Shown in pieces: positions 40,895 to 49,995 of a stretch of DNA of 64,000 nucleotides. The translations under genes were made by a program, and so were the position numbers. Positions within the stretch are counted from its first letter, which is position 1. Each line of letters begins with the position of its first letter. The notes beneath the pieces are model-generated. The model made no database searches and was not told the DNA's origin. It saw only the letters and a list, made by a program, of their open reading frames with translations. This DNA comes from Labrys okinawensis (GTDB lineage: Bacteria; Pseudomonadota; Alphaproteobacteria; Rhizobiales; Labraceae). The stretch is from the NCBI RefSeq assembly GCF_002982075.1, contig NZ_PUEJ01000009.1, forward strand, positions 1-64,000. The letters run 5' to 3'.

Positions 40895-40979
40895 TTTTAG
40901 CTGCGATGTCGAAAGCGAACGGTATGACGCGTCATTGTCGAGCCGGCGCATAATGCGCCGGCGGACATAGGAGAGAACC

Positions 40980-41336
40980 ATGCAGTTCGCTATTCTGATC
41001 TACAGTTCCGAAGAGGCCATGCAGAAGGTGGAGCCCGCCAGCAAGCAGGCGATGCTGGCAGCCTATCAGTCCTATACGCAGGCCCTGCAATCGGCCGGGA
41101 TCCTGCTGGGCTGGAATCGCCTGCGCCCGACGGCGGCGGCCACCTCGGTGCGGATCGCGGATGGCAAGACCCAGGTGCTGAACGGCCCCTATGCCGATAC
41201 CAGGGAACAGCTGGGCGGTTTCTACCTCATCGATGTGGCGGATCTGGATGCGGCGATCGGCTGGGCGGCGCGGTGCCCGAGTGCTGCCGTCGGCACCATC
41301 GAGGTCCGGCCGATATGGGATCCGAAAGACTACTGA
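40980..41336 (+). CDS. YCII-related (DGPF) protein
   Basis: A 118-residue YCII/DGPF-fold protein: MQFAILIYSSEEA at the start and VLNGPYADTREQLGGFYLIDVADLDAAIGWAARCP, the DGPF motif in altered form (NGPY). Members of this family are routinely encoded next to ECF sigma factors of the ECF42 group, as here; their biochemical role is unclear. AGGAGA lies before the ATG. Its last 22 bases overlap the start of the sigma-factor gene. Confidence 0.85.
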   Translation: MQFAILIYSSEEAMQKVEPASKQAMLAAYQSYTQALQSAGILLGWNRLRPTAAATSVRIADGKTQVLNGPYADTREQLGGFYLIDVADLDAAIGWAARCPSAAVGTIEVRPIWDPKDY

Positions 41337-42595
41337 GCCGGACGGCCCGGCTGGTGTCCTCAGCGCCCGCCGCCGCGCTTGCAGAAACCGTCGCGCGACG
41401 CAGCTATGGCCGGCTCGTCGCTCTTCTGGCGGCGCGTTCCGGCGACATTGCGGGCGCGGAGGACGCCCTGGCCGACGCCTTTGCGGCAGCCCTGGAGCAT
41501 TGGCCGGCGGGCGGAGTGCCCGCCAACCCCGAGGCCTGGCTGCTGACGACGGCTCGCCGCAGACAGATCGACGCCGCCCGCCGCGCCAAGTTGCGCGGCG
41601 AGAAGGCGGACGAGGTTACCCACCATATCGAAACCCTCGCCTTGGGGCAGGGCGAGCGGCATGCCATCCCCGATGAGCGCCTGCGCCTGATGTTCGCCTG
41701 CGCCCATCCGGCGCTCGATGTGTCCGTGCGCGCGCCGCTGATCCTGCAGGCGACATTGGGATTCGATGCCGGGGCCATCGCCAGCGCCTTCCTGGTCTCG
41801 CCGGCGGCCATGAGCCAGCGGCTGGTGCGCGCCAAGCTCAAGATCAAGCAGGCCGGCATTCCCTTCAGCATTCCCGAGCCCGAGGAGTTGCCCGGCCGTC
41901 TCGATGCGGTGCTGGAAGCCGTCTACGCCGTCTATGCCGAGGGCTGGGCCGATCCGGAGGGCTCCCAGGCTCGCGAGCGCAATCTGTCGGGGGAAGGCAT
42001 CTGGCTCGGCCGGCTGCTGGTCTCGCTCCTGCCGGACGAGCCGGAGGTGCTCGGCCTGCTTTCCCTGATGCTGCATGCCGAGGCGCGCCGGGAGGCCCGC
42101 CGCGGCAGGTCGGGCGACTATATCCCGCTTGAGCAGCAGGATACGTCGCTGTGGAATGGCGTTCTCATCGAGGAGGCGGAAGCCCTGCTGGCCGAGGCCG
42201 GCCGATCCGGGCGGATCGGGCGTTATCAGCTTGAAGCAGCGCTGCAGTCGGCTCATGCGCATCGGCGCATCTGTGCAACCACCGACTGGGCGGCGATCGC
42301 GACCCTCTACGAGGCGCTCGTGCTGCTGACGGCCTCGCCGGTCGCCGCGATCAACCATGCCGTGGCCCTGGCACGTCTGGAGGGGCCGGAGGCAGGCCTT
42401 GCCGCGCTCGATGAGGTCGTTCGCGACCGGCGTATCGCCGACTACCAGCCCTATTGGGCGGCGCGGGCGGACCTGCTGGTGCGCGCGGCGCGTCCGGAGG
42501 AAGCCCGCGACGCCTATTCGCGGGCGATCGGCCTGGAGAGCGACCCCGCCATCCGACGCTATCTGCAGCGGCGGCAGGCGGATCTGGGGGCGTGA
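41315..42595 (+). CDS. ECF RNA polymerase sigma factor with TPR-like C-terminal extension (ECF42-type)
   Basis: A 426-residue protein: sigma-70 region 2 (about 25-90, SGDIAGAEDALADAFAAALEHWPAGGVPANPEAWLLTTARRRQIDAARR), region 4 (about 125-175, IASAFLVSPAAMSQRLVRAKLKIK), then a large helical extension (180-426, DUF6596/TPR-like, with AVYAVYAEGWADPEGSQARERNLSGE). ECF42 sigma factors have this extension in place of an anti-sigma partner and sit beside YCII genes. The ATG at 41315 lies inside the end of the YCII gene, suggesting coupled translation. Confidence 0.88.
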   Translation: MGSERLLSRTARLVSSAPAAALAETVARRSYGRLVALLAARSGDIAGAEDALADAFAAALEHWPAGGVPANPEAWLLTTARRRQIDAARRAKLRGEKADEVTHHIETLALGQGERHAIPDERLRLMFACAHPALDVSVRAPLILQATLGFDAGAIASAFLVSPAAMSQRLVRAKLKIKQAGIPFSIPEPEELPGRLDAVLEAVYAVYAEGWADPEGSQARERNLSGEGIWLGRLLVSLLPDEPEVLGLLSLMLHAEARREARRGRSGDYIPLEQQDTSLWNGVLIEEAEALLAEAGRSGRIGRYQLEAALQSAHAHRRICATTDWAAIATLYEALVLLTASPVAAINHAVALARLEGPEAGLAALDEVVRDRRIADYQPYWAARADLLVRAARPEEARDAYSRAIGLESDPAIRRYLQRRQADLGA

Positions 42596-42661
42596 TCGCG
42601 GAGCGGGGGAGCAGGCCGGATACTGAGGCTCACCCTTACACCAAATCGCGAAATCCCGGCC

Positions 42662-42743
42662 CGTCATTGCGAGCGAAGCAATCCAGCAACTCGCAGGCCT
42701 GGAGTTCGGGGCTCCAGGATTGCTTCGCTTCGCTCGCAATGAC
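42662..42743. repeat. Long inverted repeat (CATTGCGAGCGAAGCAAT type)
   Basis: Arms CGTCATTGCGAGCGAAGCAA and TTGCTTCGCTTCGCTCGCAATGACG form a strong hairpin in the gap between convergent sigma-factor and phoB genes. The CATTGCGAGCGAAGCAAT word is a known widespread bacterial palindromic repeat. It may end transcripts from both sides. Confidence 0.7.
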
Positions 42744-42839
42744 GTTCGATGAGTCGAATTCAAAGCGTACTGCTATTACTCTCTACGTCGCGCAGGCTTT
42801 GCGAAACGAAGCGAGTGGGCAATGCCCCGCAAACCGCCC

Positions 42840-43541
42840 TCAGGACTGCTTGGCAAAGGTCTCGTCGAAGGAATAGCCGGCGCCGCGCACGGTGCGGATC
42901 GGATCGATCTCGCGGGTGCGGTTCATCGCCTTGCGCAGACGCCCGACATGCACGTCGACCGTGCGCTCGTCGATATAGACGTCCCGTCCCCAGACGCTGT
43001 CGAGCAGCTGTTCGCGCGCGAACACCCGGCCCGGCGCCTGCATCAGGAATTCGAGCAGGCGGAATTCGGTTGGGCCGAGGCGGATCTCGCGATTGCCGCG
43101 ATGGACACGCTTGGTCTCGCGGTCGAGCGAGATGTCGCCCGCCTTGAGCAGGGAGGCGACATGGTCGGGCTTGGCCCGGCGCAGCAAGGCGCGCACGCGG
43201 GCCGAGAGCTCGGGCACGGAGAAGGGCTTGACGACATAGTCGTCCGCGCCGGTGGCGAGGCCGCGCACGCGTTCGGTTTCCTCGCCGCGCGCCGTGAGCA
43301 TGATCACGGGCAGGCGTTCCGTCTCCGGCCGCATGCGGATGCGGCGGCACAGCTCGATACCGGACAGGCCCGGCAGCATCCAGTCCAACAGAACCAGGTC
43401 CGGCACACTTTCGCGTAGGCGGATTTCGGCATCGTCCCCGCGTGCGACGCTATCCACCTCATAGCCTTCGGCTTCGAGATTGTAGCGCAGCAGCAGGGTC
43501 AGCGCTTCTTCGTCCTCGACGATCAGAACTTTGGGAGGCAT
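42840..43541 (-). CDS. phoB: Phosphate regulon response regulator PhoB
   Basis: A 233-residue OmpR-family regulator: receiver with D53 in VLLDWMLPGLSG, lysine in DDYVVKPFSVPEL, and a winged-helix domain with LGPTEFRLLEFLMQAPGRVFAREQLLDSVWGRDVYIDERTVDVHVGRLRKAM. It binds PHO boxes under phosphate starvation after phosphorylation by PhoR. Last gene of the phoR-pstSCAB-phoU-phoB cluster, 13 bp after phoU. Confidence 0.95.
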   Translation of the reverse strand: MPPKVLIVEDEEALTLLLRYNLEAEGYEVDSVARGDDAEIRLRESVPDLVLLDWMLPGLSGIELCRRIRMRPETERLPVIMLTARGEETERVRGLATGADDYVVKPFSVPELSARVRALLRRAKPDHVASLLKAGDISLDRETKRVHRGNREIRLGPTEFRLLEFLMQAPGRVFAREQLLDSVWGRDVYIDERTVDVHVGRLRKAMNRTREIDPIRTVRGAGYSFDETFAKQS

Positions 43542-43554
43542 GGCCTATCCCTTG

Positions 43555-44274
43555 TTATTTAGCCGGCACAGGAAGGTCGACGAGATCGGTGCTGTTGTCC
43601 GCCTTGGGCCGCTCGCCGGCCGGCGATTCACCGGTCACGAGATAATGGACCGTCTCGGCGATGTTGGTGGCGTGGTCGCCGATGCGCTCGATGTTCTTGG
43701 CGCAGAACAGAAGATGGGTGCAAAAGCCGATATTGCGCGGATCTTCCATCATATAGGTCAGCAATTCGCGGAACAGCGAGGTGTACATCGCGTCGATCTC
43801 GCCATCGGAACGCCAGACGGAGAGGGCCTCGTCGACATTGCGCTGGGCGAAGGCATCGAGCACCTGCTTGAGCTGCTCGAGTACCAGATCGGCCATGTGA
43901 TCGAAACCGCCGAAGAGCTGCGTCGGCTGGATATGGCCATGGATCGCCACCACGCGCTTGGCGACGTTCTTGCCGAGGTCGCCGATACGCTCGAGGTCGT
44001 TGGCCACGCGCAGGGCCGAGACGATCTCGCGCAGGTCGAGCGCCAGTGGCTGGCGCTTGGCGATCACCAGGATGGCGCGGTCCTCGACCTGGCGCTGCAG
44101 CTTGTCGATCGCGGCGTCGAGTTCGATCACCGCCTTGGCGCGCTGGGTATCGCGCTTGAGCAGGGCCTCGACGCTGTCGGCTACGCTCTTTTCGGCATAG
44201 CCACCCATTTCGGCGATCATGTTGCGCAGTTCGCGCAGTTCCTGATCGAAGGATGTAACGATATGGTCGGACAT
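43555..44274 (-). CDS. phoU: Phosphate-specific transport system regulator PhoU
   Basis: A 239-residue double-bundle helical protein that couples PstSCAB to PhoR and represses phosphate signalling when phosphate is ample. The two repeat motifs are visible: ALRVANDLERIGDLGKNVAKR and LLFCAKNIERIGDHATNIAE, each with the metal-binding acidic residues. The ATG at 44274 follows a GGAGGC and gives the usual MSDHIVTSFDQEL start. It follows pstB by 34 bp. Confidence 0.95.
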   Translation of the reverse strand: MSDHIVTSFDQELRELRNMIAEMGGYAEKSVADSVEALLKRDTQRAKAVIELDAAIDKLQRQVEDRAILVIAKRQPLALDLREIVSALRVANDLERIGDLGKNVAKRVVAIHGHIQPTQLFGGFDHMADLVLEQLKQVLDAFAQRNVDEALSVWRSDGEIDAMYTSLFRELLTYMMEDPRNIGFCTHLLFCAKNIERIGDHATNIAETVHYLVTGESPAGERPKADNSTDLVDLPVPAK

Positions 44275-44308
44275 GCCGCCTCCAAATGAATTCGACGCTG
44301 GCCGGGGA

Positions 44309-45136
44309 TCAGCCAAAGCGGCCGGTGATGTAGTCCTGCGTACGGCTGTCGTTCGGGGTGGTGAACATCTTGTTGGTCTGGCCGACCTCGATGAGGTCGC
44401 CCAGATAGAAGAAGGCCGTGACATCCGCGCAACGCGCCGCCTGCTGCATATTGTGCGTGACGATGACGATGGTGAAGTCCCGCTTCAATTCGTCGATCAG
44501 TTCCTCGATCTTGGCGGTCGAGATCGGATCGAGAGCGGAGGTCGGTTCGTCCAGCAGCACGACTTCGGGTTTCACCGCGATGGTGCGGGCGATGCACAGG
44601 CGCTGCTGCTGGCCGCCGGACATGCCGAGCGCCGAAGCGTGCAGGCGATCCTTCACTTCGTTCCACAAGGCGGCCTTGGTGAGGCACCATTCGACGCGCT
44701 GGTCCATCTCCGCCTTGGAGATCGACTCATGCAGGCGCACGCCGAAGGCGATGTTGTCATAGATCGACATCGGGAAGGGCGTGGGTTTCTGGAACACCAT
44801 GCCGATGCGTGCGCGCAGCACCGCCGGATCGATCTCCTTGCCGATGACGTTCTGGCCGTCGAGCAGCACGCGCCCCTTGGCGGTCTGCCCCGGATAGAGG
44901 TCGTACATGCGGTTGAGCACGCGCAGCAGGGTGGACTTGCCGCAGCCGGAGGGCCCGATCATGGCGGTGACATGGCGGTCCATCATGTCGAGATTGATGC
45001 CTTTGAGGGCATGCTTCTCGCCATAGTAGAAGTCGAGGTTTTCGACCTTGAGCTTCACGGCCGCAGCCGGATCGACGAGGGGGCGTTCGGCAACCGCGAT
45101 GGAGGCTTGGGGGGTAGCGGACATGGGAGCACTCAT
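44309..45136 (-). CDS. pstB: Phosphate ABC transporter ATP-binding protein
   Basis: A 275-residue ABC ATPase. Walker A GPSGCGKST, Q-loop MVFQKPTPFPMSIYDN, signature MSGGQQQRLCIAR, Walker B VVLLDEPTSALD and the switch histidine in VTHNMQQ are present. The ATG at 45136 overlaps the pstA stop (ATGA); a second ATG four codons on (45124) is possible. It energises phosphate import with PstCA. Confidence 0.97.
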   Translation of the reverse strand: MSAPMSATPQASIAVAERPLVDPAAAVKLKVENLDFYYGEKHALKGINLDMMDRHVTAMIGPSGCGKSTLLRVLNRMYDLYPGQTAKGRVLLDGQNVIGKEIDPAVLRARIGMVFQKPTPFPMSIYDNIAFGVRLHESISKAEMDQRVEWCLTKAALWNEVKDRLHASALGMSGGQQQRLCIARTIAVKPEVVLLDEPTSALDPISTAKIEELIDELKRDFTIVIVTHNMQQAARCADVTAFFYLGDLIEVGQTNKMFTTPNDSRTQDYITGRFG

Positions 45137-45975
45137 TTCTTGGGAGCGAGCACGAAGCGGGTCAGGATGTTGAGCGCCAACACGCCGGCGGTGATGAGGA
45201 GGGCGCCGCTCCAGGCTACCGAGACGGCCTTGGGATCGGGATAGGGCGCGAGCTGGTAGATGGCGGCCGGCAAGCTGGCGAAAGCCTTGCCGAGGTCGAG
45301 CGACCAGTTGGAATTGCCGAAGGCGGTGAGCAGCAGCGGTGCCGTCTCGCCGGCGGCGCGGGCCAGCGCCAGCAGGATGCCGGTGACGATGCCGGTGCGG
45401 GCCGAGCGCCAGGTCACGAACATGATGACCTTCCACATGGGCGATCCCAATGCGAACGCGGCCTCACGCAGGCTGATCGGCACCAGGGCCAGCATGTCCT
45501 CGGTGGTGCGGACCACCACCGGCAGCACGATGATGGCGAGGGCGACCACGCCGGCCCAGCCGGAAAAGCCGCCGGTCGTCACCACGATCATCTGATAGAC
45601 GAACAGGCCGATCAGGATCGATGGCGCAGAGAGCAGGATGTCGTTGATGAAGCGCACTGCGTCGGCGAACTTGCTGCCACGGCCGGCTTCGGCGAGGAAG
45701 GTCCCGGCCATGATGCCGATCGGGGCGCCAAGGAGCAGCGCCAGCAGCACCATGGTGAGCGAGCCGACGATGGCGTTGCGCAGGCCGCCATCGGCCATGT
45801 CCTTGGTGAAGAGGTCGAGCGTCAGCGACGGCAGACCCTCGCGCAGCAGCGTGTAGAGGATCCAGGCGAGCGCCAGCAGGGAGACCGCGGCAAAGCCGGT
45901 GGAAACGGCCTTGTAGAGATAGTCGACGGTGCGGCGGCGGGCGAGGCGGGAGCTGCTATGGACGACATTGGCCAT
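45133..45975 (-). CDS. pstA: Phosphate ABC transporter permease PstA
   Basis: A 280-residue inner-membrane permease with about six helices. The cytoplasmic EAA-like loop LVPISLREAAFALGSPMWKVIMFVTWRSARTGIVTGILLALARAAGETAPLLLT is typical of PstA. It overlaps pstB by 4 bp and starts 11 bp after pstC. Confidence 0.95.
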   Translation of the reverse strand: MANVVHSSSRLARRRTVDYLYKAVSTGFAAVSLLALAWILYTLLREGLPSLTLDLFTKDMADGGLRNAIVGSLTMVLLALLLGAPIGIMAGTFLAEAGRGSKFADAVRFINDILLSAPSILIGLFVYQMIVVTTGGFSGWAGVVALAIIVLPVVVRTTEDMLALVPISLREAAFALGSPMWKVIMFVTWRSARTGIVTGILLALARAAGETAPLLLTAFGNSNWSLDLGKAFASLPAAIYQLAPYPDPKAVSVAWSGALLITAGVLALNILTRFVLAPKK

Positions 45976-45986
45976 GATATTCTCCC

Positions 45987-46991
45987 TTACTTGGCGTTGG
46001 TGCGCACGAGCATGCGGGAGATCGCAAGCACGATGAAGGAAATCACGAAGAGCACGAAGCCCAGCTCCAGCAGCGACTGGCTGCGCAGGGAGCCGGCGGG
46101 GGCGTCCGGAAATTCGTTGGCGATGGTGGAAGCGATGGTGGCGCCGGAGGAGAACAGCGACGCCGATATGCGGTTGGCGTTGCCGATCACGAAGGTCACC
46201 GCCATGGTCTCGCCAAGGGCGCGTCCGAAGCCGAGCATGACGGCGCCGACCAGAGCCGTGCGGCCATAGGGCACCGAGACGTTGCGGAAGACCTCATAGG
46301 TGGTGGCGCCGACGCCGTAGGCCGATTCCTTCAGCATGGCGGGCACGGATTCGAGGATTTCGACGAACATCGCGGTGATGAAGGGGATGATCATCAGGGC
46401 GAGGATGATGCCGGCGGTGAGCATGCCTGCGCCATTGGTCGGCCCCTTGAAGAGATAGCCGAGCACCGGCACGTGGGAGAGCACCGAAATGATCGGCGGG
46501 TAGATCGTGCTCGCCAGGATCGGCGCCACGATCAGCGAGCCCCACATGCCGAAGATGATCGAGGGCACGGCGGCCAGGAGCTGGATGGCGATGCCGATCG
46601 GCCGGCGCACGCTCTGCGGCGCGATCTCGGTCAGGAAGAAGGCGATGCCGAACGACATCGGCAAGGCTATGAGCAGGGCGAGAAAACCGGTGAACAGCGT
46701 GCCGTAGATCATCACGGCCGCGCCGAACTTTTCGGTAACGGGATTCCAGGCCGCGGACCAGTAGAAGCTGGGGCCGAAATGGGCGAGCGCAGGCCAGCCG
46801 CCATAGAAGAGCAGCACGACGATCGAGCAGAGCAGGATCAGCACCAACGCGCCGCAGCCATAGAGCGCGGCCTTGAAGATGGGATCCAGATTGGCGCCCG
46901 GCACGGTCTTGGCGCCCGGCGAGGGCGACCCTTGCGCGACCTTTGCCTGCGAGGCCGAGGGGTCCAGCGAAGTGTCGGCGATGGCGCTCAT
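45987..46991 (-). CDS. pstC: Phosphate ABC transporter permease PstC
   Basis: A 334-residue permease. After a roughly 50-residue cytoplasmic N-terminus come about six helices; LKESAYGVGATTYEVFRNVSVPYGRTALVGAVMLGFGRALGETMAVTFVIGN is the permease loop. The ATG at 46991 is preferred over a start 15 codons earlier because it is better placed after pstS and gives a normal length. Confidence 0.95.
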   Translation of the reverse strand: MSAIADTSLDPSASQAKVAQGSPSPGAKTVPGANLDPIFKAALYGCGALVLILLCSIVVLLFYGGWPALAHFGPSFYWSAAWNPVTEKFGAAVMIYGTLFTGFLALLIALPMSFGIAFFLTEIAPQSVRRPIGIAIQLLAAVPSIIFGMWGSLIVAPILASTIYPPIISVLSHVPVLGYLFKGPTNGAGMLTAGIILALMIIPFITAMFVEILESVPAMLKESAYGVGATTYEVFRNVSVPYGRTALVGAVMLGFGRALGETMAVTFVIGNANRISASLFSSGATIASTIANEFPDAPAGSLRSQSLLELGFVLFVISFIVLAISRMLVRTNAK

Positions 46992-47069
46992 AGCGAGTTT
47001 CCGGCCTGTGATACGGTCAAAGGAACGGCCCGGCATTGCACGGTCGAGGCAATGCCGGGCCGGATCGGC

Positions 47070-48113
47070 TTATTCGTAGACGGCCTTGCCGTCAGCCTTC
47101 ACTTCGCTCTTCCAGGCGGTGCGAACGGTGTCGATCACCTCCTTGGGCAGCGGGATGTAGTGCAGCTTTTCAGCCGTGGCGGCACCGTCCTTGTAGGCCC
47201 AGTCGAAGAACTTCATGACCTCGGCCGACTGCTTGGCATCCTTGGGATCCTTGGGCAGCAGGATGAAGGTGGTCGAGACGATCGGCCAGGAAGTCTCGCC
47301 GCCGACATTCACCATGGAGACCGCGAAATCCTTGGCGCCCTTCCAATCGGCCTTGGAGGCGGCGGCCTGGAACGCTTCCACCGACGGCTTGACGGCCTTG
47401 CCGTCCTTGTTCTTGAGCTTGGTCGTGGTCAGCGCGTTGTTGGCGGCATAGACATATTCGACATAGCCGATGGCGCCCTGGGTGTTCTTCACCGCGCCGG
47501 CAACGCCGTCATTGCCCTTGGCGCCCGAACCGGCGGACCACTGCACCGAGGTGGCGGCGCCGATATTGCCCTTCCACTCTTCGCTCACGGCCGAGAGGTA
47601 GGAGGTGAACACGAAGGTGGTGCCCGAACCGTCGGCGCGATAGACCGGGGCGATGTCGAGGTCGGGAAGCTTCACATCCTTGTTGAGCTCGGCGATCTTC
47701 GGATCGTTCCACTTGGTGATCTTGCCCTGATAGATCTCGGCGATGATCTCGCCGGTCAGGGTGAGTTCGTCGGCCTTGACGCCCTCGAGGTTGACGATCG
47801 GAACGACGGCGCCGATCACGGTGGGGAACTGCAGCAGCTTGGCGGCGGCGAGCTTGTCGGTAGCCATCGGGGCATCCGAAGCGCCGAAGTCGACGGTGCG
47901 GTTGGTGATCTGGGTCTGGCCGCCGCCCGAGCCGATCGCCTGATAGTTCAGGGCGGTGCCGGTCTTGGCTTTGAAATCGCTGCCCCAGGCGTTGTAGACC
48001 GGGGCGGGGAAGGTGGCGCCGGCGCCGGTGATGTCGGCGGCGAAGGCGGCGGTCGCGGCGATCGTGCCGGACAGGGCTACCGAAGCGGCGAGCGCGAGGA
48101 AGGAAAGCTTCAC
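47070..48113 (-). CDS. pstS: Phosphate ABC transporter substrate-binding protein PstS
   Basis: A 347-residue periplasmic binding protein. A signal peptide (1-25, ending AAFAADI) precedes the mature ITGAGATFPAPVYNAWG start. Phosphate-contacting segments include GSGGGQTQI, DFGASDAPM and YRADGSGTTFVFTSYL. First gene of pstSCAB-phoU-phoB, with a PHO-box-like site about 100 bp upstream. Confidence 0.97.
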   Translation of the reverse strand: MKLSFLALAASVALSGTIAATAAFAADITGAGATFPAPVYNAWGSDFKAKTGTALNYQAIGSGGGQTQITNRTVDFGASDAPMATDKLAAAKLLQFPTVIGAVVPIVNLEGVKADELTLTGEIIAEIYQGKITKWNDPKIAELNKDVKLPDLDIAPVYRADGSGTTFVFTSYLSAVSEEWKGNIGAATSVQWSAGSGAKGNDGVAGAVKNTQGAIGYVEYVYAANNALTTTKLKNKDGKAVKPSVEAFQAAASKADWKGAKDFAVSMVNVGGETSWPIVSTTFILLPKDPKDAKQSAEVMKFFDWAYKDGAATAEKLHYIPLPKEVIDTVRTAWKSEVKADGKAVYE

Positions 48114-48210
48114 GGTCTATCTCCGTTGTTCTCTGGACAGGCGCTACGACCGTTTACCGGTCGGCAACCCTGTCTACGGCGCGACTCCTAACAAGCCGGC
48201 AGCAACGGTT

Positions 48211-48243
48211 CTATGACAGTTAGGCTATCGTTTTATGACAAAT
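48211..48243 (-). promoter_or_regulatory. PHO-box-like site upstream of pstS
   Basis: On the minus strand, TTGTCATAAAA and CTGTCATAGAA are spaced 22 bp apart, with a degenerate third 11-bp unit (CGATAGCCTAA) between. This is the 11-bp-phased layout that PhoB dimers bind. It lies about 100 bp before the pstS start codon and reads toward it. Confidence 0.7.
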
Positions 48244-48474
48244 AAAACCATTATCATTCAATGAGTTGATTGGATCTTGTCAACGGACTCGCCCAGGCGT
48301 GCGAGGCGATTGTTAAAAACCGTCGAGACCTCATGACGGCGGCCGCGACCTTATTCGTCATACCAGGCGCGAGAATACCGACCGGCCTTGCCGGAGCGCC
48401 CGGCGATTTTCGGCATCAAATCAAAGATTTGGCGACGGGCGCCTGACGGAATCGCAAGGCGCTGAAAATGCCTG
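48244..48474. other. Intergenic region between phoR and the pstS promoter
   Basis: Holds an imperfect hairpin with arms GCGCCCGGCGA / CGACGGGCGC at about 48396-48442 (inner AAATC / GATTT), 33 bp past the phoR stop, a possible transcript end for phoR. Together with the PHO-box-like site this makes 361 bp without a gene. Confidence 0.45.
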
Positions 48475-49794
48475 TCAGTCGATCTGGTCGATCTTGACCG
48501 AAAAGACCGTGCTTTCGCCCGGTACGCTCTCGATGCCGAGGCGGCCGCGGTGGCGCGCCACGATGTGCTTGACGATGGCGAGCCCGAGGCCGGTGCCGCC
48601 CTTCTCGCGGGACTTGGCGGTGTCCACCCGGTAGAAGCGCTCGGTCAGGCGCGGCACATGTTCGGCTTCGATGCCCGGGCCGTAATCGCGCACCGTCACC
48701 ACCGCCTCGCGGCCCTTGCCCTGGGGCTTGGGCAGCGAATCCAGGGTGACCTCGACCTTGCCGCCGGACGCGCCGTATTTGATGGCGTTTTCCACCAGAT
48801 TCTCGAAGACCCGGATCAGTTCGTCCCGCTCGCCGCGCACCTCCAGCGTCGGAACGCGCTTGTCGATGCTGAGCGCGACGCCGCGATCCTGGGCGAGGGG
48901 ACCGAGCGTGTCGGCGACATGGCCGACCACGGCGCCGAGCTCAACGGGCTTGTCGGGCTGGACATGGGCATTGAGCTCGATGCGCGAGAGCGACAACAGA
49001 TCGTCGATCAGCCGGGACATGCGATTGGCCTGGGAGCGCATGATGTCGAGAAATTTCTCGCGCGCGGCGACGTCGTTGCGTGCGGGCCCCTGCAGGGTTT
49101 CGACGAAGCCGAGCAGGGAGGCGAGGGGTGTCCGCAGTTCATGGCTGGCATTGGCGACGAAATCGACCCGCATCTGCTCGACCCGGTGGCGCTGCGTGAC
49201 GTCGCGCAGCACGATCACCACGAAGGCCGTGCGTCCGTTCTCGCCGGCAATGGTGGAGATCTGCGCCTCGACGACGCGGTCGATCGGCACGCGTTCGGAA
49301 TATTCGATCTGCCGGCTGGCCCCGGTGTCCAGGGCCGAGCGGATGGCATCGACCAGTTCCGGCACCCGCAGGGCGTAGGTCAGAGCCTCGGAGATGCGCA
49401 GATTCGGCACGATGTCGCGGGCGCGGCGGTTGAAATAACGAACCGCAAGCTCCGAATCGAGCACGATGACCGGATCGGGAATGGCCATCACCAGGTCGTC
49501 GAAGGAAGGCTTGCCGCTGCTTTCGGGAGGAGCGGGCCTTATGCTGCCGTCATGTCCGCCGGTCGAGGGAATGGCGCCCGTCGCGGCGACGATCATGGCG
49601 AAGATGAGCAGCCCGTGCCAGGGATTGGCGCCGTCCCACAGCACGAGGGCGGCCAGCAGGAAGGCGATCGAGAGCACCAGCCAGCGGCGGCCCCAGATGC
49701 GGTTCAGGATGTTTCGGTTCGAGCCCACAGGACCAGCTACACCGCTCCATGCCAATTTCGTCAAGAGCCGGGAGCGTTCCATCACCATCGACAT
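48475..49794 (-). CDS. phoR: Phosphate regulon sensor histidine kinase PhoR
   Basis: A 439-residue kinase: two hydrophobic segments near the N-terminus (WLVLSIAFLLAALVLW and LLIFAMIVAATGAI), a PAS domain (about 100-205, MAIPDPVIVLDSELAVRYFNRRA), HisKA with the phosphorylated histidine in NASHELRTPLASLLGF, and the ATPase domain with ENLVENAIKYG, DYGPGIEAEHVPRLTERFYRVD and GGTGLGLAIVKHI. The ATG at 49794 is likely because the frame further up runs into repeat copy F; ATGs at 49788 and 49782 are alternatives. No strong Shine-Dalgarno is seen. Confidence 0.92.
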   Translation of the reverse strand: MSMVMERSRLLTKLAWSGVAGPVGSNRNILNRIWGRRWLVLSIAFLLAALVLWDGANPWHGLLIFAMIVAATGAIPSTGGHDGSIRPAPPESSGKPSFDDLVMAIPDPVIVLDSELAVRYFNRRARDIVPNLRISEALTYALRVPELVDAIRSALDTGASRQIEYSERVPIDRVVEAQISTIAGENGRTAFVVIVLRDVTQRHRVEQMRVDFVANASHELRTPLASLLGFVETLQGPARNDVAAREKFLDIMRSQANRMSRLIDDLLSLSRIELNAHVQPDKPVELGAVVGHVADTLGPLAQDRGVALSIDKRVPTLEVRGERDELIRVFENLVENAIKYGASGGKVEVTLDSLPKPQGKGREAVVTVRDYGPGIEAEHVPRLTERFYRVDTAKSREKGGTGLGLAIVKHIVARHRGRLGIESVPGESTVFSVKIDQID

Positions 49795-49810
49795 TGCGGC
49801 TTTCCATTCA

Positions 49811-49914
49811 AAGCGTCTTGCGATCCGCGAGATTGATCTCAAATCGCAAAAACGCGTCCAACCAGAGAGCTGGAGCAAAAGGGTGTTTCTAGCGGAACGC
49901 GCTTTTGCTCTAGG
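49811..49914 (+). repeat. Dispersed double-hairpin repeat, copy F
   Basis: Forward copy between phoR and ppk2: AAGCGTCTTGCGATCCG...CAAATCGCAAAAACGCGTCC stem, then GAGAGCTGGAGCAAAA...GGAACGCGCTTTTGCTCTAG. It lies in the phoR leader. Confidence 0.7.
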
Positions 49915-49941
49915 CATTGTGGAATTCGTTCATGCTGGCAA

Positions 49942-49962
49942 TGTAGACAGAGCGATGACAGT
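49942..49962 (-). promoter_or_regulatory. PHO-box-like site between phoR and ppk2
   Basis: Minus-strand CTGTCATCGCT is followed directly by CTGTCTACATT, two direct units exactly 11 bp apart, close to the PhoB consensus. In the divergent phoR/ppk2 gap it could serve phoR, in its reading direction, or ppk2. Confidence 0.65.
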
Positions 49963-49995
49963 TTCACGACGATCGTTCGGATTTGGAGGGGTTCC

